Positions 1 to 8,429 of a stretch of DNA of 64,000 bases are shown here, piece after piece. A program made the position numbers and the translations under genes. Position 1 is the stretch's first letter, and every line of letters begins with the position of its first letter. The DNA comes from Candidatus Nanoarchaeia archaeon (GTDB taxonomy: Archaea > Nanobdellota > Nanobdellia > Woesearchaeales > JANQNE01). The DNA is taken from positions 1 through 64,000 of the forward strand of contig JANQNE010000010.1 in NCBI GenBank assembly GCA_028279725.1, given 5' to 3'. The notes below the pieces were generated by a model. That model did no database searches and was not told the DNA's origin. It worked only from the letters and a program-made list of their open reading frames with translations.

Positions 1-102
1 ATAATATAATAATTAATTTTTTAAAATTTAAAATTAATAATAATCAAAACAAAAAACACCAAATCAACTCAAAAAATTCCATAAGAAATAAAGGTGTCAC
101 TC
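1..102 (-). terminator. T-rich region downstream of the TBP–MCM–OB-fold operon
   Basis: Read on the minus strand, the bases after the TAG stop at 103-105 contain several T runs (for example TTTTTT) in a strongly AT-rich stretch with no convincing gene. Archaeal termination commonly uses such U-tracts, so this is probably the operon terminator. No GC-rich hairpin is visible. Confidence 0.35.
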
Positions 103-792
103 CTACTCCAATACCTTAACCATTCCTGGCTTAACTTCAAAAATCTCCCCCTGTTCTAATAAATTATTTATTGTTTTTTCAGAATTAGGATCATTCAATA
201 AACCAACTAACTCATCAACATTAACTCCTTCCCCACCATCCATCTCTCTTATTTTATTAATTATCTTTTCATAAGCTGTCTCAACAACTTCAACCTTTTC
301 CTCTTCGACACTTTCAATGCGCTCTTCTTCAACTAATATTGGGTTTTCAATAACTTTTTCTTTATTTCTCAAACTCAATAATTCTAACTTCTCAAGTTCT
401 TTTTTCCTGACTTCGATCCAGTTTTTATCTTCAATTTTTTTGATAATCTCAGGGATTAGGTATTTCTCATCATTATATTCTCTTGGCCTGCCGATCAAAA
501 GGACAACATCCCCTAAATTATACTTATTTAAAACAACATTTCCATCAAAACTCCTTATATTGATTCTCCCAGTCCCATCATCAATTGTTAAATTCTGGTT
601 ATTTTGCTCAACAGAAGGCTCCCCAACAACAACCCCCAACAAATTAACTCTAGATATATTTCTATTTCCATCAGTAAGGATGTAATTTGGCTGCCACCCT
701 TCTTCTTTAACATATTTCCCATTGATCAATTCAGCTATCTTTGCCTTCACAGCAACTTGTCTTTTTTGTTGTGTTGTTTGTTCTTCTGCCAT
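103..792 (-). CDS. OB-fold RPA-associated (RPA32-like) protein
   Basis: A 229-residue protein with a predicted OB-fold nucleic-acid-binding domain around residues 38-125, including the phrases VNLLGVVVGEP, TIDDGTGRINIRSF and LGDVVLLIGRPREY, which are typical of RPA/RpoE-type OB strands. An acidic coiled linker follows (about 135-175). The C-terminus (about 175-229) looks like a small winged-helix of the RPA32 kind, ending in a Leu/Val-rich strand. It starts with ATG directly next to the MCM stop codon with no spacer, so it is very likely co-translated with MCM. Archaeal RPA-associated proteins of this architecture bind single-stranded DNA with RPA. The role in replication is inferred from domain and neighbours, and the exact subfamily is uncertain. 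Confidence 0.75.
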   Translation of the reverse strand: MAEEQTTQQKRQVAVKAKIAELINGKYVKEEGWQPNYILTDGNRNISRVNLLGVVVGEPSVEQNNQNLTIDDGTGRINIRSFDGNVVLNKYNLGDVVLLIGRPREYNDEKYLIPEIIKKIEDKNWIEVRKKELEKLELLSLRNKEKVIENPILVEEERIESVEEEKVEVVETAYEKIINKIREMDGGEGVNVDELVGLLNDPNSEKTINNLLEQGEIFEVKPGMVKVLE

Positions 793-2814
793 TTATATCC
801 TACTCAAAAAGCCATTCTTTGGTTCAAAAAGATCTCCAGACCTCTTCAATTTCTCGATAGACTCTTCAACATCACTTTCATCAATACCTTTAGCTACAGC
901 TTCTTTGATTATATCCTCCATAGGTATTGTTTTTCCAACTTTATTCTCTAACTCAACAATAATCTCCTTTATCCCAAATATCTTTGACCTCTGGCTCGTC
1001 GTGATTCCGGTTGTTATTCTGTCAATATCGATCTTTCCAGTTTCCGGATCCAAACCAACTTGGCTCAGACAATAATGTACAAGCTCAATTGCCCTTTTAG
1101 CATCCTTTTTCAAAACTTTTGTGTCTAGCCTTATCTTAGCGCTAGCTTCAGCAAGCCTGACTAACCCCTCTAACTGCCTTGCAGATATTGGAACTGCTCT
1201 TGCTCCAGCATCTTCTCCAACACCTTTATTCCTCATCTCAACATAATATTTCTTGATCTCATTCAAAGCACCTTCAGTCAAAACAGGAAAACACTGTTGC
1301 CTAGAATGAGCCAAGTATTTTCTCAGTAGCTCAGAGTCAATTTCAGGCTCAATAAACTCAGGATTTTGATGTAGTGTTAAGATATGCTTTGCCAGCCTTT
1401 CGTCGTTCTTTTCATCTGGCATATCCTTCACAGGAAATATCAGATCAAACCTATTGATCAATGTTGGTGGCATGTTGATTTGCTTAGCTAATATATCATA
1501 AGGATCAAATCTTCCGAACTTAGGATTAGCAGCAGCTAAAACAGTTGTCTCAGCCCTCAATGTTGCCTGGATATTTGCCTTAGAAATTGTGATGGTCTGC
1601 CCTTCCAAAGCTTCATGCATCGCAGCAGTATCTTCTGGACTCATCTTGTCCATTTCATCAATCATACAGAACCCACGATTACATAATGGCAAAGCTCCAG
1701 CTTCCAAAGCCCAGCCCCCCAAAAACTCATCCTTGACAACAGAAGCAGTCAGTCCAGCCCCACTAACTCCTTTTCCAGAAACATATCTTGACTTTGGAGC
1801 AACCTTACTTGTCCTTTTCAATAGCTGAGATTTACCTGCACCAGGATCTCCGATAAGTAGTATATGCATATCTCCTCTAGTTATCATCCCATCATTCCTA
1901 ATCTTCCTAACCCCACCAACAAGCTGCAGAAGCAAAGCTTCTTTGATCTTATCATGCCCATATATTGATGGAGCTATACTACGGGTCAATTTCTCATAGA
2001 TCTTCGGATCATTGCTCAATTCCTTTATTTTCTTCAATTCTTCAGCAGTTATAACAAGATCAGAATAATCTTCCTGAACAGCTTCAATATAGTTCGCTTC
2101 CAACAAAAGATCATATCTTGTCAGCTTACCACCATCTCTCCCAACTAAAGGAATCTCTTTGATTGCTCCAACGATTAATATCTTACTTCCTGGATTTGTA
2201 TGTTTCTCACTTATAGGACTCACCAGATCATCTTTCAGGAAAACCTTTAATCTTTTAGGCTGTTCTCCCCCTTCCAAATCTTCAGGAGCTTCCTCTAAAG
2301 TAATTCCCTGAGCGTCAATCAACTCTTTAGAAAGCAATCTAAACTTTCCTTTTCTTCCACAACCACACCTGCTCGGCTCTTTAAACTTAGAATCAAGCTG
2401 CAATACAGTTATTATATTCCCACAGCTTGGGCATTCAAACCTTGCAGATGTAACCTGCGGCCTAACATCACTCTTCTGCCTTACAATCCCTTCAATAACA
2501 TACAACTTCCCCAAGTTCTTACTTCTGATATTCCTTATAATCAGTTTCTGGTTATCCGGCAGATTTTTGAACCTAACTCTGAACTTAGTGATGTTCTTCG
2601 GAAGATCAAATTGGTTAACTGCTAATTCAGCTGCTCCGATCGTTTCCTCAGGATTCTCCAATAACTCTTCCGCTACTTCAATATCAAACTTACTCAGCTC
2701 AGAGAAATCTAATACAATAAAGCTAACACCTTTTCTAGTCCTTTCTAAAAGATCATCATGGTAATTAGCTTCTATAAACTCCTGAAATTTACTAACCAGA
2801 TCAGCTGCTTCCAT
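793..2814 (-). CDS. mcm: MCM replicative DNA helicase
   Basis: A 673-residue MCM, full length for the archaeal family. The N-terminal domain carries a zinc-binding site C128-x2-C131…C150-x-C152. The AAA+ core has Walker A GDPGAGKS (322-329), Walker B CMIDEMD (383-389), sensor 1 AAANP (427-431) and the arginine-finger motif INRFD (453-457). The last ~65 residues form the usual winged helix. It is the homohexameric 3'-5' helicase that unwinds the replication fork. The gene starts one base after the TBP stop and abuts the OB-fold gene, so transcription factor, helicase and ssDNA-binding protein sit in one operon. No inteins or missing catalytic residues are seen. Confidence 0.97.
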   Translation of the reverse strand: MEAADLVSKFQEFIEANYHDDLLERTRKGVSFIVLDFSELSKFDIEVAEELLENPEETIGAAELAVNQFDLPKNITKFRVRFKNLPDNQKLIIRNIRSKNLGKLYVIEGIVRQKSDVRPQVTSARFECPSCGNIITVLQLDSKFKEPSRCGCGRKGKFRLLSKELIDAQGITLEEAPEDLEGGEQPKRLKVFLKDDLVSPISEKHTNPGSKILIVGAIKEIPLVGRDGGKLTRYDLLLEANYIEAVQEDYSDLVITAEELKKIKELSNDPKIYEKLTRSIAPSIYGHDKIKEALLLQLVGGVRKIRNDGMITRGDMHILLIGDPGAGKSQLLKRTSKVAPKSRYVSGKGVSGAGLTASVVKDEFLGGWALEAGALPLCNRGFCMIDEMDKMSPEDTAAMHEALEGQTITISKANIQATLRAETTVLAAANPKFGRFDPYDILAKQINMPPTLINRFDLIFPVKDMPDEKNDERLAKHILTLHQNPEFIEPEIDSELLRKYLAHSRQQCFPVLTEGALNEIKKYYVEMRNKGVGEDAGARAVPISARQLEGLVRLAEASAKIRLDTKVLKKDAKRAIELVHYCLSQVGLDPETGKIDIDRITTGITTSQRSKIFGIKEIIVELENKVGKTIPMEDIIKEAVAKGIDESDVEESIEKLKRSGDLFEPKNGFLSRI

Positions 2815-2815
2815 C

Positions 2816-3403
2816 TTAAACTACTTTTTTAAGATTCTTGATCAGTTTTTCAACAGCTTCTCCAACATCATCTTCAGATTTTGTTCCAGTACAGACTATC
2901 TTTCCATTGCTGAACAGCAAGAAAGTTGCTTCCGCTTCCTTCAGCTTGTAGACAAGTCCAGGAAACTGCTCTGGTTCATACTCTGTGTTCTTCAGCTTCA
3001 TAGCCAAAGTATTCAGATTAAGATCCATACCGATGCTTCCGCTCGCAACAATATTCTGTATGTTTATTACTGGCTTAACTTTGATCTTAACATTAATCTT
3101 TTCTAGGCTTTTGATTATCTTCTTTATTGACTCTTCAACTTCACCCATATTCCTTGCTCCAGTACAAACAACCTTACCAGAACTAAAGATCAAAGCACTT
3201 GTCTTAGGATCTTTGATTCTAATAACCAAACCAGGAAACTGCTCTGGGTTATATTCTGTATTGCTTAGTGTTGCTGCCATCTTCTCTAATGGAATGTCAT
3301 GTTCAAGACTTGTTGAAACAACTATGTTAACAACAGTTATGTCTCTTTTCTCTTCTTTTTTAGCCGCTTTAGGCTTAGTTGTACTTTTAGCTTTTTTTGC
3401 CAT
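2816..3403 (-). CDS. tbp: TATA-box-binding protein (TBP)
   Basis: The protein is TBP, the general transcription factor that bends TATA DNA. It has the characteristic two-fold repeat: each half contains a strand-rich NIVVSTSL or NIVASGSI opening, then NTEYxPEQFPGLV, then LLFSNGKIVCTG-type sequence (first half about residues 22-105, second about 112-190). A Lys-rich N-terminal tail of about 20 residues precedes the fold. A TTG five codons upstream extends the frame, but it overlaps a strong GGAGG ribosome-binding site at 3412-3416, eight bases before the ATG at 3403. I therefore choose the ATG, giving 195 residues. It is the first gene of the TBP–MCM–OB-fold operon. Confidence 0.95.
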   Translation of the reverse strand: MAKKAKSTTKPKAAKKEEKRDITVVNIVVSTSLEHDIPLEKMAATLSNTEYNPEQFPGLVIRIKDPKTSALIFSSGKVVCTGARNMGEVEESIKKIIKSLEKINVKIKVKPVINIQNIVASGSIGMDLNLNTLAMKLKNTEYEPEQFPGLVYKLKEAEATFLLFSNGKIVCTGTKSEDDVGEAVEKLIKNLKKVV

Positions 3404-3411
3404 TTTTAATT

Positions 3412-3416
3412 CCTCC
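3412..3416 (-). promoter_or_regulatory. Shine-Dalgarno site that fixes the TBP start
   Basis: On the minus strand GGAGG lies eight bases before the ATG at 3403. Because it overlaps the alternative TTG start at 3418, it favours the ATG. Confidence 0.7.
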
Positions 3417-3519
3417 AATTAGCTATCTAAATATAATCTTGTCTTAACTCTCATGTTAAGAGCTAATCCACCCCCCACTTTAAATTTAAACATAATTTGA
3501 ATGCCTAAATAGCATTTTA

Positions 3520-3571
3520 TTTATAAACCTTTTTAAATACCTACTTATTTATAAATTCTCCCATTTATAAA
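3520..3571. promoter_or_regulatory. Three palindromic TTTATAAA boxes in the tbp / GT9 intergenic region
   Basis: The 357-bp divergent gap 3404-3760 contains no gene that I can support. It holds three exact TTTATAAA copies at 3520-3527, 3548-3555 and 3564-3571. The motif is a palindrome and can act on either strand, so these may serve tbp (minus) and possibly the plus-strand operon. A further TATA-like GATTATATTT on the minus strand at about 3427-3436 lies closer to tbp. Which box is used cannot be told from sequence. Confidence 0.45.
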
Positions 3572-3760
3572 TGAAATCTTTAGTTTATATATGTTCTACC
3601 TGCTAAAACCCCTTCATTTCCTATGGAACTATGCTTATTTTTCCTATTTCCAGCGGAAATCTACGTATATTTATTATATACTAGAGAATATATTTTACTA
3701 TATTGAAAATAAATAGATTAGACAAATAATTATTAAACACAGATAAAATATCCAACACAA

Positions 3761-4765
3761 ATGAAGAAAAAAAGAATTTTGATAATATCTTATGAAGGTA
3801 TTGGGGATCAAGTAGTCAGAAGACCATTCATGTTTGCAGCAAGAGAGACTTTCAGAGATGATGAATTAGTTTTAGTAACTCCAGAACATTACCATTTTAT
3901 TTTTCAAGACATTGGTTTTGACAAAATATTAAATATGGAAAAACCAATACAAAAAAGATTGCTCCCAAAAGAACACCTGAAGGAATTAATCTTGCAGAAC
4001 AAAGAGTTAAAGAAAAAATTTGATTTTGTATTTAATTTAACTATGACTGATTTAATGCAAGATTTCGATGACGTAGTAAAGGAATTAGATTATAATAAAC
4101 TATTTTTTTTAAAAACAAAACTAAGGAAAGCTGAGGGAGATTTTACTCCAACCGTCAATCCAAAAGAAAGATATATTTTTCAGTATTTCAAACTTTTAGA
4201 TTTTTTTTCAGTAGTTGAATTCAAAAGACCAAAATTAAAGATTTTAGAATGTCCTTTTTCCAAAGAGAACAAGGAACCAAACTCAAAATTAATCAATATA
4301 GGGATTTTTCCATATGTCAATCCAAATTCAACCCCCCCAGGAAAAGGTTGGGGTACAGAAAATTTTTCAAAATTAATGGAGTATTTGGCGCATCATATTA
4401 ATTGTAATTTATACATTATCGGGAACAGGAAAGAGGGGGGCATATCCTTCAAATACCCAAAAAACAAAGAAATAAATATATTACTGGGAGAAACAACAAT
4501 TAAAGACATGTTCAGTCTAATAAACAAATTAGATTTTATAATCTGCAATGATTCTGCTCCGCTCCATATAGCGGACGAAATAGAAAAGCCCGTTTTAGCT
4601 TTTTACCTTCCAGAACCACAAAGACTCTATCACCCCATAAGCAGAACAAGCAAAATCATGATATCAGAACCAGGAAATATAAATTCAATAAAATTAGCTG
4701 ATGTTATAGAAAAAACAAACGAAATAATAATAGAAGTAGAACATGAAAAACAAAATAGAAAATAA
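3761..4765 (+). CDS. Glycosyltransferase family 9-like (heptosyltransferase-type) protein
   Basis: A 334-residue protein with the GT-B layout of ADP-heptose:LPS heptosyltransferases (GT9). The N-terminal strand ILIISYEGIGDQVVRRP (6-22) matches the GT9 opening GDxxxxxP. The C-terminal half has the donor-site pattern PPGKGWGTENFSKL and then CNDSAPLHIADEIEKPVLAFY (D264, H269), corresponding to the family's DSGxxHxA motif. Members transfer sugars from nucleotide-activated donors, often to surface glycans. An archaeal partner could be an S-layer or lipid-linked glycan, but the acceptor is unknown. There is no clear Shine-Dalgarno before the ATG. The 3' end overlaps the next gene by 23 bases. Confidence 0.75.
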   Translation: MKKKRILIISYEGIGDQVVRRPFMFAARETFRDDELVLVTPEHYHFIFQDIGFDKILNMEKPIQKRLLPKEHLKELILQNKELKKKFDFVFNLTMTDLMQDFDDVVKELDYNKLFFLKTKLRKAEGDFTPTVNPKERYIFQYFKLLDFFSVVEFKRPKLKILECPFSKENKEPNSKLINIGIFPYVNPNSTPPGKGWGTENFSKLMEYLAHHINCNLYIIGNRKEGGISFKYPKNKEINILLGETTIKDMFSLINKLDFIICNDSAPLHIADEIEKPVLAFYLPEPQRLYHPISRTSKIMISEPGNINSIKLADVIEKTNEIIIEVEHEKQNRK

Positions 4766-5591
4766 AGTTGCAGATACAATAAATAAATACAGACTCTTCA
4801 CAAAAAGAGACAAGATCCTTGTAGCTGTATCCGGAGGAAAAGACTCAACCACAGCTCTTTATATTTTAAATAAACTCGGCTATAATGTAGAAGGCATCAC
4901 AGTTGACGCTTTAATCGGAAACTACACAAAACAAAATCTAGAAAACCTAAGATCTGTCTGCCAAAAACACAATATCAAACTTCACGAGATCTCATTCAGA
5001 GATGAATTTGGATATTCTCTCTGCTATCTTCGTTCTGTAATAAACTCAAAAGGCCACAACCTAAGATCATGTGCAATCTGCGGAGCTCTAAGACGTTATC
5101 TTCTTAATAAACATTCAAGAAAACTAAAAGCAAAATACCTTGTAACTGGCCATAATCTTGACGATGAAGCTCAAAACATAATGATGAATTTTCTAAGAAA
5201 CACATTAGAGACTTCAGCCAGGTTAGGCCTGGTAGCAGGATTATTAAAAAGCAAAAGATTTATTCCAAGAGTAAAGCCATTATATTTCTGCACAGAAAAA
5301 GAGATAACTCAATATTCAAAATTAATGAAATTCCCAGTAAAATATGGAGCCTGCCCATGCAGAACAGGCTCATTCAGAAACGAAGTCTCCATTATCTTAG
5401 ACAAACTAGAGAAAAAACAACCCAAAATAAAACACACAATCATCAAAAACTTCCTAAAGCAACTTCCAAAATTAAAAAAACAATTCAAATCAACAGACCA
5501 GCTAAAAAACTGCAGACACTGTGGAGAGCCATCAAAAGATGGAACTTGCCAGGCATGTAGAATCGTTAGTTTGATAAAGAAAAATGATTAA
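4743..5591 (+). CDS. PP-loop tRNA thiolation protein, TtuA/Ncs6 family
   Basis: A 282-residue PP-loop ATPase. SGGKDS (30-35) is the pyrophosphate loop. CAIC (C110, C113) together with a Cys in ACPCR (C204/C206) matches the iron–sulfur/active-site cysteines of TtuA and Ncs6/CTU1. TGHNLDDEAQ (135-144) is diagnostic for this group. The C-terminal zinc finger is C257-x2-C260…C269-x2-C272. These enzymes 2-thiolate tRNA uridine (U54 or wobble U34) using an activated sulfur carrier. The usual N-terminal zinc finger is absent: the protein starts only about 25 residues before the P-loop. It overlaps the glycosyltransferase gene upstream and the DUF483-like gene downstream (8 bases), so the three are probably co-transcribed. 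Confidence 0.85.
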   Translation: MKNKIENKVADTINKYRLFTKRDKILVAVSGGKDSTTALYILNKLGYNVEGITVDALIGNYTKQNLENLRSVCQKHNIKLHEISFRDEFGYSLCYLRSVINSKGHNLRSCAICGALRRYLLNKHSRKLKAKYLVTGHNLDDEAQNIMMNFLRNTLETSARLGLVAGLLKSKRFIPRVKPLYFCTEKEITQYSKLMKFPVKYGACPCRTGSFRNEVSIILDKLEKKQPKIKHTIIKNFLKQLPKLKKQFKSTDQLKNCRHCGEPSKDGTCQACRIVSLIKKND

Positions 5592-6429
5592 AAACAAAAA
5601 CATATTTGAAATTTTTAGTTCTAGAATTTCTTGTTTAGAGATAACTTATGTACTAGGAGGCATAAAACCCTGCTGCAGATTACTAGTACAAGATAAAAAA
5701 AAGAAAGAGTTGCAGAATTTTTGTAAAGAAAATGGATTATATGTTGAATTTTCAGATTATAAGGTATCTCGTATTCCGGACAATAACAAATTAACATTCT
5801 CAAATAGAATGAGAAGAATACCTTTAACGGCAGAAGAAGGGGAATGGGTGGTGTATATATCAAAATCAAAAGAGATAGCAGAACTAGCTAAACATTCAGA
5901 AAATATATTGGATCATGCAAAGTTTGGAGAATTATTAGGGTATCCTAAATGTTGTACTAATTTTTACATAAAGAATAGGGAGAAAGCCTTAGAAAATAAT
6001 GATGATTACAATTTGTTAATCCAACCAGATATAAAAAAACACCCATTCTACAACAACCACACCATTAGGTGTTTTGGTATTTCATTAATAAGTCATTTTC
6101 CTTGTTCGCATGACTGCAAACAATCTAAAAAAGTTGCAGAAAAAACCCTTCATTTTTTAAAAAAGGAAAATCCTGGATTTGCAGAGTTCTTTGAAGATGA
6201 ACTTAAGGCCTTGGTGGTATACACAGGAAATAATGGAGTTTTTTATTCTCCAAATTATAAAAAAGAAGGAAATATAATATTTTTCAATAGTCTAAAATCC
6301 ACAGTTGACAATGATATTTTTCACAAGCTAACAAAAGAAAGGAAAATCAAGATAAATCCATCAACCAATAATGTGAATAGTCAAGAATATCATCAATCTG
6401 ATATTATTTCGATATTTATGTTTGAATAA
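5584..6429 (+). CDS. DUF483-like Cys-rich protein
   Basis: A 281-residue soluble protein with no signal peptide. The middle contains GELLGYPKCCTNFY (C123, C124), followed later by FPCSHDCKQS. This GYPxCC … PCSxxC pattern is what I associate with the uncharacterised DUF483 family, known from archaea and some bacteria. The function is unknown. The conserved cysteines suggest metal or cluster binding, which is inference. It overlaps the TtuA-like gene by 8 bases and lies upstream of Rpp30 and the radical SAM locus. An alternative is an unrelated Cys-motif protein of the same operon. Confidence 0.5.
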   Translation: MIKNKNIFEIFSSRISCLEITYVLGGIKPCCRLLVQDKKKKELQNFCKENGLYVEFSDYKVSRIPDNNKLTFSNRMRRIPLTAEEGEWVVYISKSKEIAELAKHSENILDHAKFGELLGYPKCCTNFYIKNREKALENNDDYNLLIQPDIKKHPFYNNHTIRCFGISLISHFPCSHDCKQSKKVAEKTLHFLKKENPGFAEFFEDELKALVVYTGNNGVFYSPNYKKEGNIIFFNSLKSTVDNDIFHKLTKERKIKINPSTNNVNSQEYHQSDIISIFMFE

Positions 6430-6445
6430 TTGATCCAAGAAAACA

Positions 6446-6453
6446 TTTAAATA
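6446..6453 (+). promoter_or_regulatory. TATA box for rnp3
   Basis: TTTAAATA ends exactly 22 bases before the ATG at 6476. With a transcription start about 25 bases from the box, the mRNA would begin at or next to the start codon (leaderless). Confidence 0.6.
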
Positions 6454-6475
6454 AATAAGACAACCAATTAATAAA

Positions 6476-7036
6476 ATGCATACAGACTTTGTATTTCCAA
6501 AAGACAATGAAGAAAAATTCATAGAAATAGCATTAAAGTTAGGTTATTCTTCCTTGCATTTTATCTACGAACCAAAAAACTTCAAAAAATATAATTCAAA
6601 AAAGATCAAAATTTACTCAGGGATCATATCAAAAAATAAAATAAAAAATATTGATCCAGATTTTATAGTGACAAAAGCAGATGATTCAATTCGTCCAGTT
6701 CTAGAAAGGGGACAAGTAGATATAGCATTTGATTTTGAACAATCAACAAAAAAAGATTTTATCCACCACAGGAATTCAGGATTAAACCAAATATTATGCA
6801 AGATAATAAAGGATAATAATATAACCCTGGCATTTTCTTTTTCTTCAATCTTAAACTCAAAAAACCCACAATTATTGGGAAGAATAACACAGAACTTACA
6901 ATTAGCAAAAAAATATAGTATGAAGATAATTTTAGCTTCATTTACAAATAACCCTTATAGGATGAGCTCACCAAAAGATCTGGCTTCTTTATTGAAAATT
7001 CTAGGCAACGTGCCAAAGAACCCTGCAATTTATTAG
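6476..7036 (+). CDS. rnp3: Ribonuclease P protein component 3 (Rpp30)
   Basis: A 186-residue PHP-like TIM-barrel protein, slightly short for archaeal Rpp30. The most diagnostic stretch is HHRNSGLNQILCK (H97 onward), then LAFSFSSIL and the C-terminal RITQNLQLAKKYSMKIILAS … YRMSSPKDLASLLKILG. All of these are hallmarks of archaeal RNase P component 3. It supports cleavage of the 5' leader of pre-tRNA together with the RNase P RNA and Pop5. A TATA box 22 bases upstream and no ribosome-binding site suggest a leaderless transcript. The radical SAM gene follows after seven bases and may be on the same message. Confidence 0.9.
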   Translation: MHTDFVFPKDNEEKFIEIALKLGYSSLHFIYEPKNFKKYNSKKIKIYSGIISKNKIKNIDPDFIVTKADDSIRPVLERGQVDIAFDFEQSTKKDFIHHRNSGLNQILCKIIKDNNITLAFSFSSILNSKNPQLLGRITQNLQLAKKYSMKIILASFTNNPYRMSSPKDLASLLKILGNVPKNPAIY

Positions 7037-7043
7037 ATTTAAA

Positions 7044-7988
7044 ATGAAACACATAAATGCCATAAGGATACTACTTACTGAAAATTGTAATGGCAGTTGT
7101 TCTTTTTGCTTTAACAAAGATCTAAGGGAAAACAAAGATATGGATACCAATCAGGCAATTAAATTATTTGATAGATTAGCAATAGAAATTAAAAATTTAA
7201 AAATTATGGGGGGAGAACCCACAATTCATCCAGATTTTATTATGCTTTATGAACACACACAAAAAAGATTTAAATCTGTTTTTTTATTTACAAATGCACT
7301 CAACGATGTCATACTCAACATTAAGCCAAGAGAAGAAGACGCAATCACATACAATATAAGTTTCATAAATAAGAATTTCAATTTTAATAAAATTCTCCCA
7401 GACTATGATTTTGTAAGAAGTTTTGAGACTGTGGTGGGAACAAAAACAAATATTGATGATCTTCTATCAAAAATTAACTTCATAATAGGTAAATTTAATG
7501 AATTAAAAATAAAAAAAAGACCTAGGTTTAGCATAACCTTGAATTGCATGGAAAACATCTTCAAACATAAACAAATTTTAAATAGAAAATGGAGAAGATT
7601 AGTGGTCTCATTGAATGATATTGACCCAAAATTGGTTGATTTTGATCATTCAATCCCTGTCTGTTTTTGGACAAAAGAATCTATTGAACTATTCAAGAGA
7701 ACAGAATTACCAGACTCACTTTTTAGTACTTGCAGACGTGGGGATTATGGTTTAATAAACTCAGATTTTGAATTATTGTATTGTAACCAGCACCCGATAA
7801 AACTAGCCAACATCCTTGAATTATTAAACAAAAATTCATCAACTTTATTTTTTGATAAATTAAATACAATATTGTCCAAGGCATACATGGAAAAACTTAT
7901 TAAAAACCTAAACACCGAGGAATGTAAAAATTGCATGTATGCAATCACCCATTGCACAGGAGGGTGCTTCAAACACAAGTACCCATAA
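7044..7988 (+). CDS. Radical SAM protein with C-terminal Cys cluster (SPASM-like)
   Basis: A 314-residue radical SAM enzyme. C15-x3-C19-x2-C22 (CNGSCSFC) binds the SAM-cleaving 4Fe-4S cluster, and IMGGEPTIHPDF is the SAM-contacting GGEP motif. The C-terminal part has TCRRGDYGLINSDFELLYC and then CKNCMYAITHCTGGC, a twitch/SPASM-like auxiliary cluster region common in peptide-modifying enzymes. The substrate cannot be read from the sequence. It sits seven bases after rnp3 and within 3 kb of the His-rich putative precursor, so it may belong to the Hxs-like locus. Its central region is divergent. Confidence 0.8.
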   Translation: MKHINAIRILLTENCNGSCSFCFNKDLRENKDMDTNQAIKLFDRLAIEIKNLKIMGGEPTIHPDFIMLYEHTQKRFKSVFLFTNALNDVILNIKPREEDAITYNISFINKNFNFNKILPDYDFVRSFETVVGTKTNIDDLLSKINFIIGKFNELKIKKRPRFSITLNCMENIFKHKQILNRKWRRLVVSLNDIDPKLVDFDHSIPVCFWTKESIELFKRTELPDSLFSTCRRGDYGLINSDFELLYCNQHPIKLANILELLNKNSSTLFFDKLNTILSKAYMEKLIKNLNTEECKNCMYAITHCTGGCFKHKYP

Positions 7989-7993
7989 AAATA

Positions 7994-8001
7994 TTTAAAT
8001 A
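7994..8001 (+). promoter_or_regulatory. TATA box for the lipoprotein gene
   Basis: TTTAAATA lies 29 bases before the ATG at 8031, just after the stop of the radical SAM gene. There is no Shine-Dalgarno before the ATG. Confidence 0.45.
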
Positions 8002-8030
8002 AACCCAGCAATATTAAATACACAGGAAAA

Positions 8031-8384
8031 ATGCAAGAAAATACATGGAACAAGAAAATAATATTTTTATCATTTCTACTACTCTTGACAGGTTGTTCTA
8101 GTGAGACAGTAATTCTAGAAAATATATATGTGGGGGAGAATGTAATGGATGTTACAAATACATCAACACCACATCAAATCTATTTTACACTTGTAAATAA
8201 GGCAAGACAGGACGCACACTGTAAGGCAGAATTTAATTTAATTAATCTAGAAAATCAAACCAGAAAGATATATGATTTAGGCAGAATACCACAAAAATCA
8301 AAAAGGCCGACCAGAATTGATTTTGATATGCCTTTTGGGTTATCTGAATTTAACTTAACTCCAATCTGCAATTTTAATCAATAA
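8031..8384 (+). CDS. Small secreted lipoprotein, function unknown
   Basis: A 117-residue protein with a short charged N-terminus, a hydrophobic core (about 10-20) and a lipobox LLTGC (Cys22), so it is predicted to be exported and lipid-anchored through that cysteine. The mature part is about 95 residues, strand-rich, with two cysteines that could pair. I do not recognise a family. It lies between the first radical SAM gene and the Cys-rich membrane protein, each with its own TATA box, so a link to the Hxs-like locus is only positional. Confidence 0.6.
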   Translation: MQENTWNKKIIFLSFLLLLTGCSSETVILENIYVGENVMDVTNTSTPHQIYFTLVNKARQDAHCKAEFNLINLENQTRKIYDLGRIPQKSKRPTRIDFDMPFGLSEFNLTPICNFNQ

Positions 8385-8385
8385 G

Positions 8386-8393
8386 TTTATAAA
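8386..8393 (+). promoter_or_regulatory. TATA box for the GTG-start membrane protein
   Basis: TTTATAAA lies 36 bases before the GTG start at 8430. A Shine-Dalgarno AGAGGTG follows at about 8418-8424, so this gene, unlike its neighbours, has a short leader. Confidence 0.5.
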
Positions 8394-8429
8394 TAAAAAG
8401 CCCCATTTTTAACTAAAAGAGGTGTTAGA

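Noticed and set aside
2985-3422. Plus-strand frame opposite TBP
   Set aside because: TBP on the minus strand is certain, and this frame lacks a promoter, ribosome-binding site or recognisable domain.
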